This document shows, in pieces, positions 25,736-34,510 of a DNA stretch of 40,219 nucleotides. This stretch comes from Devosiaceae bacterium (GTDB lineage: Bacteria; Pseudomonadota; Alphaproteobacteria; Rhizobiales; Devosiaceae): positions 1 through 40,219 of the forward strand of contig JAKISW010000025.1 of NCBI GenBank assembly GCA_021648375.1, given 5' to 3'. Within the stretch, counting starts at the first letter, position 1; the number at the start of each line of letters is the position of its first letter. The position numbers and the translations under genes were made by a program. The notes below the pieces were generated by a model. It searched no databases and was not told where the DNA came from. It saw nothing but the letters and a program-made list of their open reading frames with translations.

Positions 25736-26707
25736 CTAGCGTTCTTTGACATAGGGGATGCCACCAGCCTTGGGACCAACCGCCTTGCCAATAAATCCTG
25801 CCAGTAATATCACCGTCAAAACATAGGGCAATGCCTGAATCAACTGCACCGGAACTTCGCCAATCATGGGCAATTCAACTCCCTGCAAGCGAATTTGCAA
25901 TGCATCCAAAAAGCCAAACAACAGAGTGGCAAACAGGGCGCGAATCGGCATCCATTTAGCAAAAATCAACGCAGCCAAAGCAATAAAGCCCTTGCCGGCT
26001 GTCATATTATTGCCAAATCCGGCCGACTGGGCAGTGGACAGGTAGGCTCCGGCAATTCCGCACAAAACCCCGGTAATTATCACCGCCTTAAAGCGCATAA
26101 AATTGACGTTTACGCCAGCAGTATCAACGGCTTTGGGATTTTCTCCCGATGCCCTGAGGCGCAGGCCAAACCGGGTATGAAACAATACATAATAGGTTAT
26201 TGGCACCGCAGCAAAGGCCACATAGACAAGAATATTATGACCAGATAACAGTTCTGAATAAATGCCGCCAATTATTGGAACATCGGCAAGTTCGGCTGCA
26301 TATGGAAGTTCGATACCTGTAAAGCGGGCATCGCCGGAAAGCTGGGGGGTGCGCCCACCCTGGCGGAACCATGTCTGGCCCAAAAGGGTCGTCAATCCAG
26401 CGGCAAGGAAGTTTATGGCGACGCCGGAAATGATCTGATTGCCACGAAAAGTAATGGAGGCAACGCCGTGGATCAGTGACATGATGATGGAAACACCAAT
26501 TCCGGCCATCAGACCATAAAGCGCGGATCCGCTTAGTGCTGCGACCGTTGCGGCGGCAAAGGCTCCGGCAAGCATCTTGCCTTCAAGTCCGATGTCAAAA
26601 ATTCCCGCCCGTTCCGAATAAAGCCCGGCAAGACAAGCCAGCAACAGGGGAACTGTCAGCCGGATAGATGAATCAAGCATAAAAATCGAAGAGTTGAAAA
26701 ATTCCAT
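25736..26707 (-). CDS. Nucleoside ABC importer, permease 2 (NupQ/YufQ-like)
   Basis: Second membrane subunit of the BMP-type nucleoside importer, 323 residues with about eight to ten hydrophobic segments. Family-typical stretches are RAGIFDIGLEGKMLAGAF near residue 35 and LRASGENPKAVDTAGV near 185. A GGGGG-type ribosome-binding site precedes the ATG. It follows permease 1 by 9 nt and is followed by cdd, which ties the transporter to nucleosides. Confidence 0.93.
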   Translation of the reverse strand: MEFFNSSIFMLDSSIRLTVPLLLACLAGLYSERAGIFDIGLEGKMLAGAFAAATVAALSGSALYGLMAGIGVSIIMSLIHGVASITFRGNQIISGVAINFLAAGLTTLLGQTWFRQGGRTPQLSGDARFTGIELPYAAELADVPIIGGIYSELLSGHNILVYVAFAAVPITYYVLFHTRFGLRLRASGENPKAVDTAGVNVNFMRFKAVIITGVLCGIAGAYLSTAQSAGFGNNMTAGKGFIALAALIFAKWMPIRALFATLLFGFLDALQIRLQGVELPMIGEVPVQLIQALPYVLTVILLAGFIGKAVGPKAGGIPYVKER

Positions 26708-26716
26708 TGCCGCCCC

Positions 26717-27853
26717 CTATTCCTTCGAATCTTTGTGTTGATCTTTTTCAGTTTCCGCATCTGAATTTTTGCTGAACTCAATCAGGCCGAATATGGTTTC
26801 CAATGGACCTCGAAACAGGCCCTCCATAGCTCCGGTGAACAGGATAACCAACGCCTGAATAACCACGATCATCTCGCGGGTAACCGCAGGCATCATAAAG
26901 GCCAACTCCTGACCCCCTTGATATAACGCACCAAACAATATGGCCGCCAGTGCAATTCCAATCGGATGATTGCGCCCCATAAGGCCAACCGCAATACCAA
27001 CGAAACCATAGCCAAATACAAAATCCAGAACCAGTCGGTTTTGCACCCCAAGAACCTCGTTAAGAGCAATCATGGCCGCCATCGCCCCCGCAATGGTCAT
27101 AGAAATCATTACAATCGCCGAGTTGGAAATTCCCGCATAATGGGCCGCATCAGGGTTTTTACCAAGTGTGCGGATTTTATAACCAAGTTCGGTGCGCCAC
27201 AATAAAATATAGGTAAATATCAGGGCAGCAATGGCCACGAACAGCATCACATTTACCGGGGCAAATCCGAAGAAATCCCAAAATTCGCGCAATTGGGGCA
27301 TTTTACCCGCATTGACAACCGATGCACTTTCCGGAGCCATATTGGATGGCTCTTTAAGAACATTATTGAGCAGGTAAACCATTATTGATGCGGCAATAAA
27401 ATTGAACATAATCGTGGTAATAACCACGTGAGAACCGCGCTTGGCCGCCAGATAACCGGGGACAAACCCCCAAAACCCGCCAAGGGCACCTGCCGCCAAC
27501 ATGGCCAGCGGCATAACAATCAACCAATGCGTCTGGTCAAGAAACAGAGCAACCAGAATAGCGCCCAACCCGGCGATATAGGCCTGACCTTCAGCACCGA
27601 TATTGAACTGGCCCGCGTGAGAAGCAATGGAAAACGCCAGACCGGCAAAAACAAAATTGGTGGCAAAATGCAGGGTGTATCCAAGCCCTTCCCCATAACC
27701 AAAAGCGCCAAACAGCAAAATCTGCACCGCTTCCAGTGGACTTTCTCCAATAATCAGCACCACAAGCCCTGAAACCAGAAAGGCAAGGGTCAGGTTCAGC
27801 GCCGGTATTAAAATCAGGTCAGCCCAACGGGGCAAAGGTTTGCGAACGCTCAT
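26717..27853 (-). CDS. Nucleoside ABC importer, permease 1 (NupP/YufP-like)
   Basis: First membrane subunit, 378 residues. The segments GQFNIGAEGQAYIAGLGA (near 80) and RTLGKNPDAAHYAGI (near 235) mark the BMP-associated permease group, paired with a NupQ-like partner. The C-terminus is a charged cytoplasmic tail. Its ATG overlaps the ATPase stop by four bases. It should form a heterodimer with the permease encoded next. Confidence 0.93.
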   Translation of the reverse strand: MSVRKPLPRWADLILIPALNLTLAFLVSGLVVLIIGESPLEAVQILLFGAFGYGEGLGYTLHFATNFVFAGLAFSIASHAGQFNIGAEGQAYIAGLGAILVALFLDQTHWLIVMPLAMLAAGALGGFWGFVPGYLAAKRGSHVVITTIMFNFIAASIMVYLLNNVLKEPSNMAPESASVVNAGKMPQLREFWDFFGFAPVNVMLFVAIAALIFTYILLWRTELGYKIRTLGKNPDAAHYAGISNSAIVMISMTIAGAMAAMIALNEVLGVQNRLVLDFVFGYGFVGIAVGLMGRNHPIGIALAAILFGALYQGGQELAFMMPAVTREMIVVIQALVILFTGAMEGLFRGPLETIFGLIEFSKNSDAETEKDQHKDSKE

Positions 27854-29460
27854 TTAGTGCGCTCCTTATTATTTTCAGGCTTAGTTGCTGATTGATCCTC
27901 AATACCTGCCATGAGAAGTCCTAATTCGGATTCGGTTGCGGTTGCCGGATCAGCCTCCCCGACAATATGTCCATCAAACATCACCAGAATTCGATCTGAT
28001 AATGAGCGGATTTCATCCAGTTCAACCGAAACCAAAAGCACTGCCTTGCCAGCATCGCGCATGGCAATAATCTGATTGTGAATAAATTCAATGGCACCAA
28101 TATCCACCCCTCGGGTGGGCTGGCCAATTACCAAAACATCCGGGTTTGAACTCATCTCACGGGCCAGAACAATTTTTTGCTGATTACCGCCGGAAAAATT
28201 GGCAGTCTTCAATCGATTATTGGCCGGGCGAATATCGTATTTTTTAATATGTTCATTGGCCTCAGCGCGGGCGGCAGCAATTGATAAAAACACCCCTTGG
28301 CCATATTTATCATCGTCCTGATAGCCTAAAATCGCATTTTCCCACTGCTCAAACTCTATAACCAGGCCAGCTTCCTGGCGGTCTTCGGGCACATGAGCAA
28401 GGCCGAGTTTTCTAACCAGCGCGCCACCCGCGTCTCCGGAAAAACGTAAATCCTTGCCTTTAATCTGTATTTTCCCCGCAGAGGCCTGTCGCATACCGGT
28501 TACAGCTTCAAGCAGGTCCGATTGACCGTTGCCGGCAACCCCGGCAATGCCAACAATTTCGCCAGCCCTTACATCAATATCAACGCCTTTAACCCTTAGG
28601 ACGCCCATATCATCCTTGACCTCAAGGTCGCGGACTGAAAGCAAAACGTCGCCGGGATTGGCTTCACCTTTTTCAACCCGTAGCAAAACGCGACGGCCAA
28701 CCATGAGTTCGGCCAGTTCGGCCGGGTCGGTATTTTTTGTTATCAGGGTTTTAACCATGGCACCCTGACGCATTACCGATACGTCATCGGTGATGGCCAT
28801 GATCTCGCGCAGTTTATGAGTGATCAGAATGATGGTCTTTCCCTGGGCGCGCAGGGTTTCGAGCACTTTGAACAGATGATCAGCTTCCGATGGGGTCAAC
28901 ACTCCGGTCGGCTCATCCAAAATCAAGGTCTGAGCGCCGCGATATAGGGCTTTTAGAATTTCCACCCGTTGCTGACCGCCCACCGAAAGATCTTCAATCA
29001 AGGCGTCGGGATCAACTTCCAGCTCATAATCTGTTGCCAGTTGGGCAAGAACAGAGCGGGCTTTTGCTAAACTTGTTTTTAATAACGGGCTGTCTTCAGC
29101 ACCTAAAATTACATTCTCCAGGACGGTAAAATTATCCACCAGCATGAAATGCTGATGCACCATGCCAATGCCAAGTTCTAAGGCATGGCTGCTGTCGTTA
29201 ATTTTGACGGGTTTGCCATCAACCAGAATCTGGCCGGAATCAGCGGTGTAAAATCCATAAAGGATCGACATAAGTGTGGTTTTACCAGCACCGTTTTCAC
29301 CAACAATTCCATGAACAGTTCCGCGCCTGATTTTAAGGTCAATGTCCTTATTGGCATGAACAGGGCCAAAATGCTTGTTGATGCCGACCAGTTCAATGGC
29401 CACATCGCCAACAGCGGCCGTTTTAGGCCGCTGTTGAATATTAGGACTGTTTTCAGTCAT
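27850..29460 (-). CDS. Nucleoside ABC importer, tandem ATPase (NupO/YufO-like)
   Basis: Energises the importer; 536 residues with two ABC domains. Domain 1: Walker A GENGAGKTT (near 56-64), signature SVGGQQR, Walker B TLILDEPTGVLTP. Domain 2: degenerate Walker A GVAGNGQSDLLE, signature FSGGNQQK, and VLVIGQPTRGVDIGA in place of a standard Walker B with Asp-Glu. Such asymmetry is normal for this family. Polar tails occur at both ends. It starts 23 nt after the binding-protein gene. Confidence 0.94.
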   Translation of the reverse strand: MTENSPNIQQRPKTAAVGDVAIELVGINKHFGPVHANKDIDLKIRRGTVHGIVGENGAGKTTLMSILYGFYTADSGQILVDGKPVKINDSSHALELGIGMVHQHFMLVDNFTVLENVILGAEDSPLLKTSLAKARSVLAQLATDYELEVDPDALIEDLSVGGQQRVEILKALYRGAQTLILDEPTGVLTPSEADHLFKVLETLRAQGKTIILITHKLREIMAITDDVSVMRQGAMVKTLITKNTDPAELAELMVGRRVLLRVEKGEANPGDVLLSVRDLEVKDDMGVLRVKGVDIDVRAGEIVGIAGVAGNGQSDLLEAVTGMRQASAGKIQIKGKDLRFSGDAGGALVRKLGLAHVPEDRQEAGLVIEFEQWENAILGYQDDDKYGQGVFLSIAAARAEANEHIKKYDIRPANNRLKTANFSGGNQQKIVLAREMSSNPDVLVIGQPTRGVDIGAIEFIHNQIIAMRDAGKAVLLVSVELDEIRSLSDRILVMFDGHIVGEADPATATESELGLLMAGIEDQSATKPENNKERTK

Positions 29461-29483
29461 ATCTTTTTTTCAAACCCTGATTA

Positions 29484-30509
29484 TCAGGAAACCGGGCAAG
29501 TGCCGTCGGTTGTGTAATCATGCACAACAATTTCACCGGACTGAATTTTGGCAGAAAGCGCATCAACTGCATCTTTCATTTCATCGGTAATCAGGTCGGC
29601 GTTGAATTCATCCAACGACCAGCCAACACCTTCATTGCCAATACCCATGACCTGGAAGCCAGAGGTCCACTCGCCATTTGTCTGATCAGCAAAAGCGCTG
29701 GCAACAGCCAGATCAACGCGTTTCAGCATAGAGGTAAGAACTGATCCGGGCTGAATATAGTTTTGATTGGCATCAACACCGATCGAGAATTTACCCTCAT
29801 CAGCTGCTGCCTGAAGCACACCAAGGCCAGAGCCACCGGCAGCCGCATAAATTACGTCTGCGCCGCGAGCCATGGCAGCTTTTGCCAATTCACCAGCGGT
29901 AATCGGATCATTCCAGGCGGCAGGTGTGGTGCCGGTATAGTTTTCGAAAAGTTCGATATCAGGATTAACCGCACGGGCGCCCTGGGCATAACCACAATAG
30001 AATTTGCGGATCAGGGGAATATCCATGCCGCCAACAAATCCGACTTTTCCGGTTTCAGACTTCATTGCTGCCAAGGCACCAACGAGGAAGGAGCCTTCAT
30101 GCTCGTTAAATACCACAGAACGCACATTTGGCGCATCAACAACCATGTCGATAATGGCGAAATTTGTTTCGGGGAATTCAGCCGCTACTTTTCCAAGAGC
30201 CGTGGCCCATGAAAAACCGGCAACCACGATTGGGTTTGAGCCGCGACGGGCAAACTGGCGCAATGCCTGTTCACGCTGGGCATCGGTCTGCAATTCGATA
30301 TCCTGAAAAGACAGGCCGGTTTCTTCAGCCCATGCGGTTGCACCATTATAGGCACTTTCGTTAAAGCTCTTATCGAACTTTCCACCCAAATCATAAATGA
30401 TTGCAGGCTCAGCCAGTGCAGAACCGGCAAGCATGGCGCCAAGCGCAATACCGCCGGCAAGAATTCCAACCTTTGATGCGAGGCTTTTGGAAAGGGTTTT
30501 GGTTTTCAT
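29484..30509 (-). CDS. BMP-family nucleoside-binding periplasmic protein
   Basis: Receptor of the nucleoside importer, related to PnrA/TmpC and Bmp proteins. 341 residues; the signal peptide ends near GSALA and has no lipobox Cys, so it is soluble instead of a lipoprotein as in Gram-positives and spirochaetes. The ligand-site motif LGGKFDKSFNESAYNGA follows directly. GGGAG lies 8 nt before the ATG. First gene of the 11-gene operon and expected to be the most expressed; the 204 nt upstream should hold the promoter. Confidence 0.94.
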   Translation of the reverse strand: MKTKTLSKSLASKVGILAGGIALGAMLAGSALAEPAIIYDLGGKFDKSFNESAYNGATAWAEETGLSFQDIELQTDAQREQALRQFARRGSNPIVVAGFSWATALGKVAAEFPETNFAIIDMVVDAPNVRSVVFNEHEGSFLVGALAAMKSETGKVGFVGGMDIPLIRKFYCGYAQGARAVNPDIELFENYTGTTPAAWNDPITAGELAKAAMARGADVIYAAAGGSGLGVLQAAADEGKFSIGVDANQNYIQPGSVLTSMLKRVDLAVASAFADQTNGEWTSGFQVMGIGNEGVGWSLDEFNADLITDEMKDAVDALSAKIQSGEIVVHDYTTDGTCPVS

Positions 30510-30713
30510 TTTTAGTCTCCCTGTCTTCGTTTTTGAGTTACGACAAATGTCATTTAATTAAAGTTCGGCAATGCCGTTGAGGTTTCACCCCGTTGAACGA
30601 TAGAGGCCAATTCAAGCGCGCAACCGCTCCGGTAGCAAGCAAAAAAGCAATTTTTTTTCACCAACTACCAATTTTTTGCTTCATAAGATCGGAACAAGAG
30701 CAAATTTATAGCC
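30510..30713 (-). promoter_or_regulatory. Control region of the nucleoside operon
   Basis: 204 nt between ynjD and the binding-protein gene. It has the palindrome TTTAATTAAA (30553-30562), GACA-N2-TGTC (30542-30551) and a CGGC-AAT-GCCG hairpin (30566-30576). All lie within 70 nt of the ATG, where an operator or leader structure would be expected. No specific regulator is identified. Confidence 0.3.
30638..30680 (-). terminator. Weak candidate terminator after ynjD
   Basis: AGCAAAAAA (30638-30646) and TTTTTTGCT (30672-30680) form an inverted repeat with a 25-nt loop, about 35-75 nt past the ynjD stop. The stem is AT-rich and the loop long, so termination would be weak. Confidence 0.2.
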
Positions 30714-31370
30714 TTAAAGGGTCAGGATTCGGCCATTTGCGGCTTTTGCATCTTCTGGATCATGGGTTACCAAAAGAGTTGGGATTTGTTTGCGCCGGGC
30801 TTCTTCAAAAACCAACTGACGCATCGAATCACGCATATCAGCATCAAGCTTGGAAAACGGCTCGTCCAGCAACAGGGCATTTGGCATCGAGGCTATTACC
30901 CGAACCAGGGCAACTCTGGATTTTTGCCCCCCTGACAAAGTGTCCGTATCGCGATCGGCAAATTCAACCATGGAAATATCATCAAGCAGGGACAATGCCC
31001 TTTCGCAACGTTTAGCCATGGAGCCTCCCGGCGGGAGCGCAAACAGAATGTTTTGAAGAACAGAAAAATGGGGAAACAGTAAAGTATCTTGAAACAGCAC
31101 CCCGATTTTTCGTTGCTGGGGCGGCAGGTTGGCAATATTTTTACCGTTGAGCAAAATGGTGCCGGAACAGGTAAATACCGCAGGTAAAAAACCGGCAATT
31201 GCACTAATGATTGTGGACTTTCCCGAGCCAGACGGCCCCATAAGGGTTAGCACCTCTCCCGGTTTAATAGCGGCATCTATGCCCAGAAGATGTTTATCAT
31301 TGTGCAAAATTTTCACGTCTTGCAGAACGAGCCCATCATTGTTTTGTTTAATTCCACCATTATTCTGCAT
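30714..31370 (-). CDS. ynjD: ABC importer ATP-binding protein (YnjD-like)
   Basis: ATPase of a YnjBCD-type importer, 218 residues. The start at 31370 lies 2 nt after the permease stop with GGATGGG upstream; the longer frame from 31418 would overlap the permease. Motifs: Walker A GPSGSGKST, Q-loop GVLFQDTLLFPHF, signature LSGGQKSRVAL, Walker B LLLDEPFSKLD, switch His VTHDPED. The N-terminus has an Asn-rich stretch (QNNGGIKQNND). Substrate unsettled: the family is near thiamine and iron/polyamine importers. Confidence 0.88.
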   Translation of the reverse strand: MQNNGGIKQNNDGLVLQDVKILHNDKHLLGIDAAIKPGEVLTLMGPSGSGKSTIISAIAGFLPAVFTCSGTILLNGKNIANLPPQQRKIGVLFQDTLLFPHFSVLQNILFALPPGGSMAKRCERALSLLDDISMVEFADRDTDTLSGGQKSRVALVRVIASMPNALLLDEPFSKLDADMRDSMRQLVFEEARRKQIPTLLVTHDPEDAKAANGRILTL

Positions 31371-31372
31371 AA

Positions 31373-33094
31373 TTATTGACCCATCCTTGTGGGGAGTAAG
31401 GCCCGCCTGTTGCTCCATGCAATTTTTGGAACCAGTGAGGCCAGAGCAAAAAATACAAATGGCAGCAGGGTCTGCACCAGCGCATACGTGCCGATCAAGC
31501 GTCGATTGCCACCACTAGCCAGAGCCACTGCCTCGGTGGTTATGGTGGGCTGACGTCCAGCACCAATCAACAGGGTTGGCAAATATTGGGCAATTGAAAC
31601 CGCAAATCCAAGGGCAAAGGCACCAAGAACCGGGGCCAGCAATATGGGCAGGCGAATTTCCCAAAAGGCGCGATTGTCGCTCTTGCCAAGGGTGCGGGCC
31701 ACGTCAAGATAGCGAGTATCAAACGCATTCCAAGGGTCGGCAAGGGTAAGATAAACATAAGGGAATACAAAAATTATGTGAACGAGAACAACCGACCATA
31801 AAGTGCCATCAATACCAAGCCTTAAAAACAAAACAGAAAGCCCGCCCATAAAAGCGATTTGCGGAACTAAAAGGGGAATAAAAATCGTCCACCAGGCCAA
31901 TCTGGTCGGGCGAATATTACTGCGATGTTCATTTTCAAGATTTGCCAACACTAACATCAGAGAAAGAGCGGAGGAAACAAAAGCGATTTTGGCAGCCCGC
32001 CACCCGGTTTCCACCAGGTTTTGAAACTGGGAGACCCAGCTTTTAAAGGTCCAGATTTCAGGAAGAGCGTTAGGAAAACGCCAGACACCCGCAACAGACC
32101 ACAAAACAAGAAGAGCAATGCCAAAACATACCAGCCCGACAGCAATGGCCATAATTGCCCCAACAAACAATCTAAAGGGCAAATCTCTTTTAAAGCGCCA
32201 TCCGCGCATGGCCGCCATGCGCGCCAGATGCAAAACAATATGCTCACCAATCCACCAGGTGAGAAGTGCCAACAGGGTAATACCAATCTGGATGATGGCA
32301 GCGGCGGCAGCAATCGAGCCCTTGGCCAGATCGGGATCATTCATCCAACGCAAAATCTGGATGGAAAGGGGTGGGGGGGCAACCGGCCCCAGAATAAGCG
32401 CCACATCAACGGTTGAAGAAGCAAAGGCAATCACTGCAAAAACCGGCAGTCTGATTTGCAGGTAAACGGCTGGAAAAACCGAAATCAGCCAACTCCAGAT
32501 TTGTCCATGACCATAACCGGCAGCAATCTGGGTGCGACGCAGATCTGTTTGGGGCAATGCGGCCATTGTCACAAAAAACAGAAACGGAATTTCTTTGATA
32601 ACCAGCGCCAGAGCAAAAGAAACCCCTGCCGGATCATTAACAATCAGCCAGTCGGGCGGTCGAAGAAACCCCGAAATTTCTGGCGAGAGCAAACGGATAA
32701 TAAATCCCGATGGAGCAATAAGAAACAACAATCCAAATGCAGCAGCAGCATGGGGAACCGCCAATACCGGCTTCATGATTGCCCAGACCCATTTAAAGCT
32801 GGGGCTGTTCAAAAACGCGGCGATAAAAATCATCACCACCGATAAAGCGATAAGCGGTGTAATCAAACCTATCCAAAATGACAGGGAGACAGATTTCCAA
32901 AAACCAGGTTCTGCAACAACGGCACCAAAAGCGGTGGCGTTAATGCCAAACAGCTCTGAAACCCCGTGCCATTTAAAAGCGCTGCCAACCAGAGTGAGGG
33001 TGGCAGCGCTAATGGGTATCAGCAACAGCATCAAAACTACCAGACGCAGCATGTCCAGCTTTGAGCGTACGAGGAATATTTGCAGGTTGGGCAT
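31373..33094 (-). CDS. ynjC: ABC importer fused permease (YnjC-like)
   Basis: Membrane channel with two permease modules in one chain, 573 residues and about twelve hydrophobic segments. Each half has an EAA-type loop: AGYGHGQIWSWLISVFP in the first and ARTLGKSDNRAFWEIRLP in the second. Both ATPase contact sites are therefore supplied by one protein, as in ThiP, FbpB and E. coli YnjC. The permease stop and the ATPase start are 2 nt apart. Confidence 0.88.
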   Translation of the reverse strand: MPNLQIFLVRSKLDMLRLVVLMLLLIPISAATLTLVGSAFKWHGVSELFGINATAFGAVVAEPGFWKSVSLSFWIGLITPLIALSVVMIFIAAFLNSPSFKWVWAIMKPVLAVPHAAAAFGLLFLIAPSGFIIRLLSPEISGFLRPPDWLIVNDPAGVSFALALVIKEIPFLFFVTMAALPQTDLRRTQIAAGYGHGQIWSWLISVFPAVYLQIRLPVFAVIAFASSTVDVALILGPVAPPPLSIQILRWMNDPDLAKGSIAAAAAIIQIGITLLALLTWWIGEHIVLHLARMAAMRGWRFKRDLPFRLFVGAIMAIAVGLVCFGIALLVLWSVAGVWRFPNALPEIWTFKSWVSQFQNLVETGWRAAKIAFVSSALSLMLVLANLENEHRSNIRPTRLAWWTIFIPLLVPQIAFMGGLSVLFLRLGIDGTLWSVVLVHIIFVFPYVYLTLADPWNAFDTRYLDVARTLGKSDNRAFWEIRLPILLAPVLGAFALGFAVSIAQYLPTLLIGAGRQPTITTEAVALASGGNRRLIGTYALVQTLLPFVFFALASLVPKIAWSNRRALLPTRMGQ

Positions 33095-33145
33095 AGGCGC
33101 TGCCTAACTCCTAAACTTGCTCTACATCTAGTTTCTTGAACATTA

Positions 33146-34381
33146 TCAGTTTCCTGCACCATAACGTCTGGCCCATTCTGCGTCCAACGCATCACTCCAA
33201 GAGGCATCTGGCTCGCTCAAAATCGCGCCAAACTCTTCAGCGCTTAAGGTTGCCTCCCCCGGAGCAAGGGAATCAAAAAAGCTAAGTTGTTCAACATTGA
33301 GCTTATCAATAGCCAGCACTGTTGGATCACCCCATATTGCCTCGTCACTTTTACGGGCCTGAGCTTCAGGAGACATCAAAAAATTGGCGACAACCATTGC
33401 TGCAGCCTTGGCATTGGCGTTAAAGGGAATAGCCACAAAATGGGCATTGCCGATGGAGCCATAATCCATAACAAATGAGCGTGTCGTTTCAGGCAACAGA
33501 CCTTCAATTACCGCCGAAGATGCTTCGCCGGGGTTAAAAGTCATAGCAATATCAATTTCATTATCTGAAAGCAGGGTTTTCAGGTTGGTGGTGTCGGCAG
33601 CATATACCCGGCCCGAGCGCCAAAGATCTGGCTGAACTCTATCAAGCCATGCCCAAAGTGGCGCGGTTACCTCATCAAAAGTTTCCTGATCAGCGGGTTG
33701 ACGCAAAACAGCAATGTCATCCACCAGACCATAAAGCACCTGTTTTAGAAATGTCGTTCCGATAAAATTTGGCGGGGCTGCATAGGTGAAACGGCCGGGA
33801 TTTTTTTCGATCCAGTCGGCAAGATCATCCAGAGATGTCGGGGGAGAATTACCAACAAACGAAGGATTGGCTGAATCATAATAAAAGGTCAGTTGAGCTG
33901 TGCCCCATGGGCTTTCAAGCCCATCGACAGATTCAGTGAAATCCATACTCAAAACAGCTTTGTTTTCAAAATCCGTCAATTGATAATTTGGCAGGTCCGT
34001 GGACCATGGATAGCTCATAAGCAGGCCCTGGCGCTTCATGGCGGCAAAGTTTTCACCATTTACCCAGACCAGATCAACCGCACCACCCTCATCACGACCG
34101 GCAGATTGCTCAGCTAAAACTCTTGCCACAACATTTGCGGTTTCTGAGATTTTTACCTGAGTTAGAGTGACCCCATAGCGCGAATTTACCTCATCACCCA
34201 CCCAGGCAATATAGGCATTGATATTTTCAGAGCCGCCCCAGGCGTGCCAGAATACTTCCTGACCCTTAGCTTCCTCAAGAAGTTGATCCCAGTTTTTAGG
34301 GTCAGGTTCGTCCGCCATAACCGGGGTAACGGCGAGCATTGCGGCAGCGAATAAGATGTGTAGTTTTTTTAATACAGGCAT
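33146..34381 (-). CDS. ynjB: ABC importer periplasmic binding protein (YnjB-like)
   Basis: Receptor for the YnjBCD-type importer, 411 residues with a signal peptide (cleavage near PVMA). After it come WDQLLEEAKGQEVFWHAWGG and INAYIAWVGDEV, which I recognise as YnjB-like; the later DLVWVNGENFAAMKRQGLL also fits. E. coli YnjB has been linked by annotation to thiamine, without firm proof. First gene of the unit. Its start region lies under an RNA hairpin (34392-34420) that covers part of the GGGG ribosome-binding site. Confidence 0.87.
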   Translation of the reverse strand: MPVLKKLHILFAAAMLAVTPVMADEPDPKNWDQLLEEAKGQEVFWHAWGGSENINAYIAWVGDEVNSRYGVTLTQVKISETANVVARVLAEQSAGRDEGGAVDLVWVNGENFAAMKRQGLLMSYPWSTDLPNYQLTDFENKAVLSMDFTESVDGLESPWGTAQLTFYYDSANPSFVGNSPPTSLDDLADWIEKNPGRFTYAAPPNFIGTTFLKQVLYGLVDDIAVLRQPADQETFDEVTAPLWAWLDRVQPDLWRSGRVYAADTTNLKTLLSDNEIDIAMTFNPGEASSAVIEGLLPETTRSFVMDYGSIGNAHFVAIPFNANAKAAAMVVANFLMSPEAQARKSDEAIWGDPTVLAIDKLNVEQLSFFDSLAPGEATLSAEEFGAILSEPDASWSDALDAEWARRYGAGN

Positions 34382-34391
34382 GAAACTAATC

Positions 34392-34420
34392 CCCAGACAT
34401 TGTTTTTATTACAATCTGGG
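34392..34420 (-). promoter_or_regulatory. Leader hairpin covering the ynjB ribosome-binding site
   Basis: In the minus-strand RNA, CCCAGA and TTGT (34420-34411) pair with ACAA and TCTGGG (34403-34392) across a 7-nt loop, with a 2-nt bulge. The 3' arm runs into GGGG, the only plausible ribosome-binding site, 7-10 nt before the ATG at 34381. Folding would hide that site. I find no THI-box consensus in the 129-nt leader, so a thiamine riboswitch is not supported. Confidence 0.5.
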
Positions 34421-34510
34421 ACCTAAATGCCCAACAGGGGGAATGGGGTCAACAAAAGACTGATCAATCTAAGGTGATTACAAGAGTTTAAATATCTGAT
34501 TTATCGCCTG

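Noticed and set aside
34382..34510. Thiamine (THI-box) riboswitch before ynjB
   Set aside because: The conserved CUGAGA and the second conserved arm are not present; only a simple bulged hairpin is seen.
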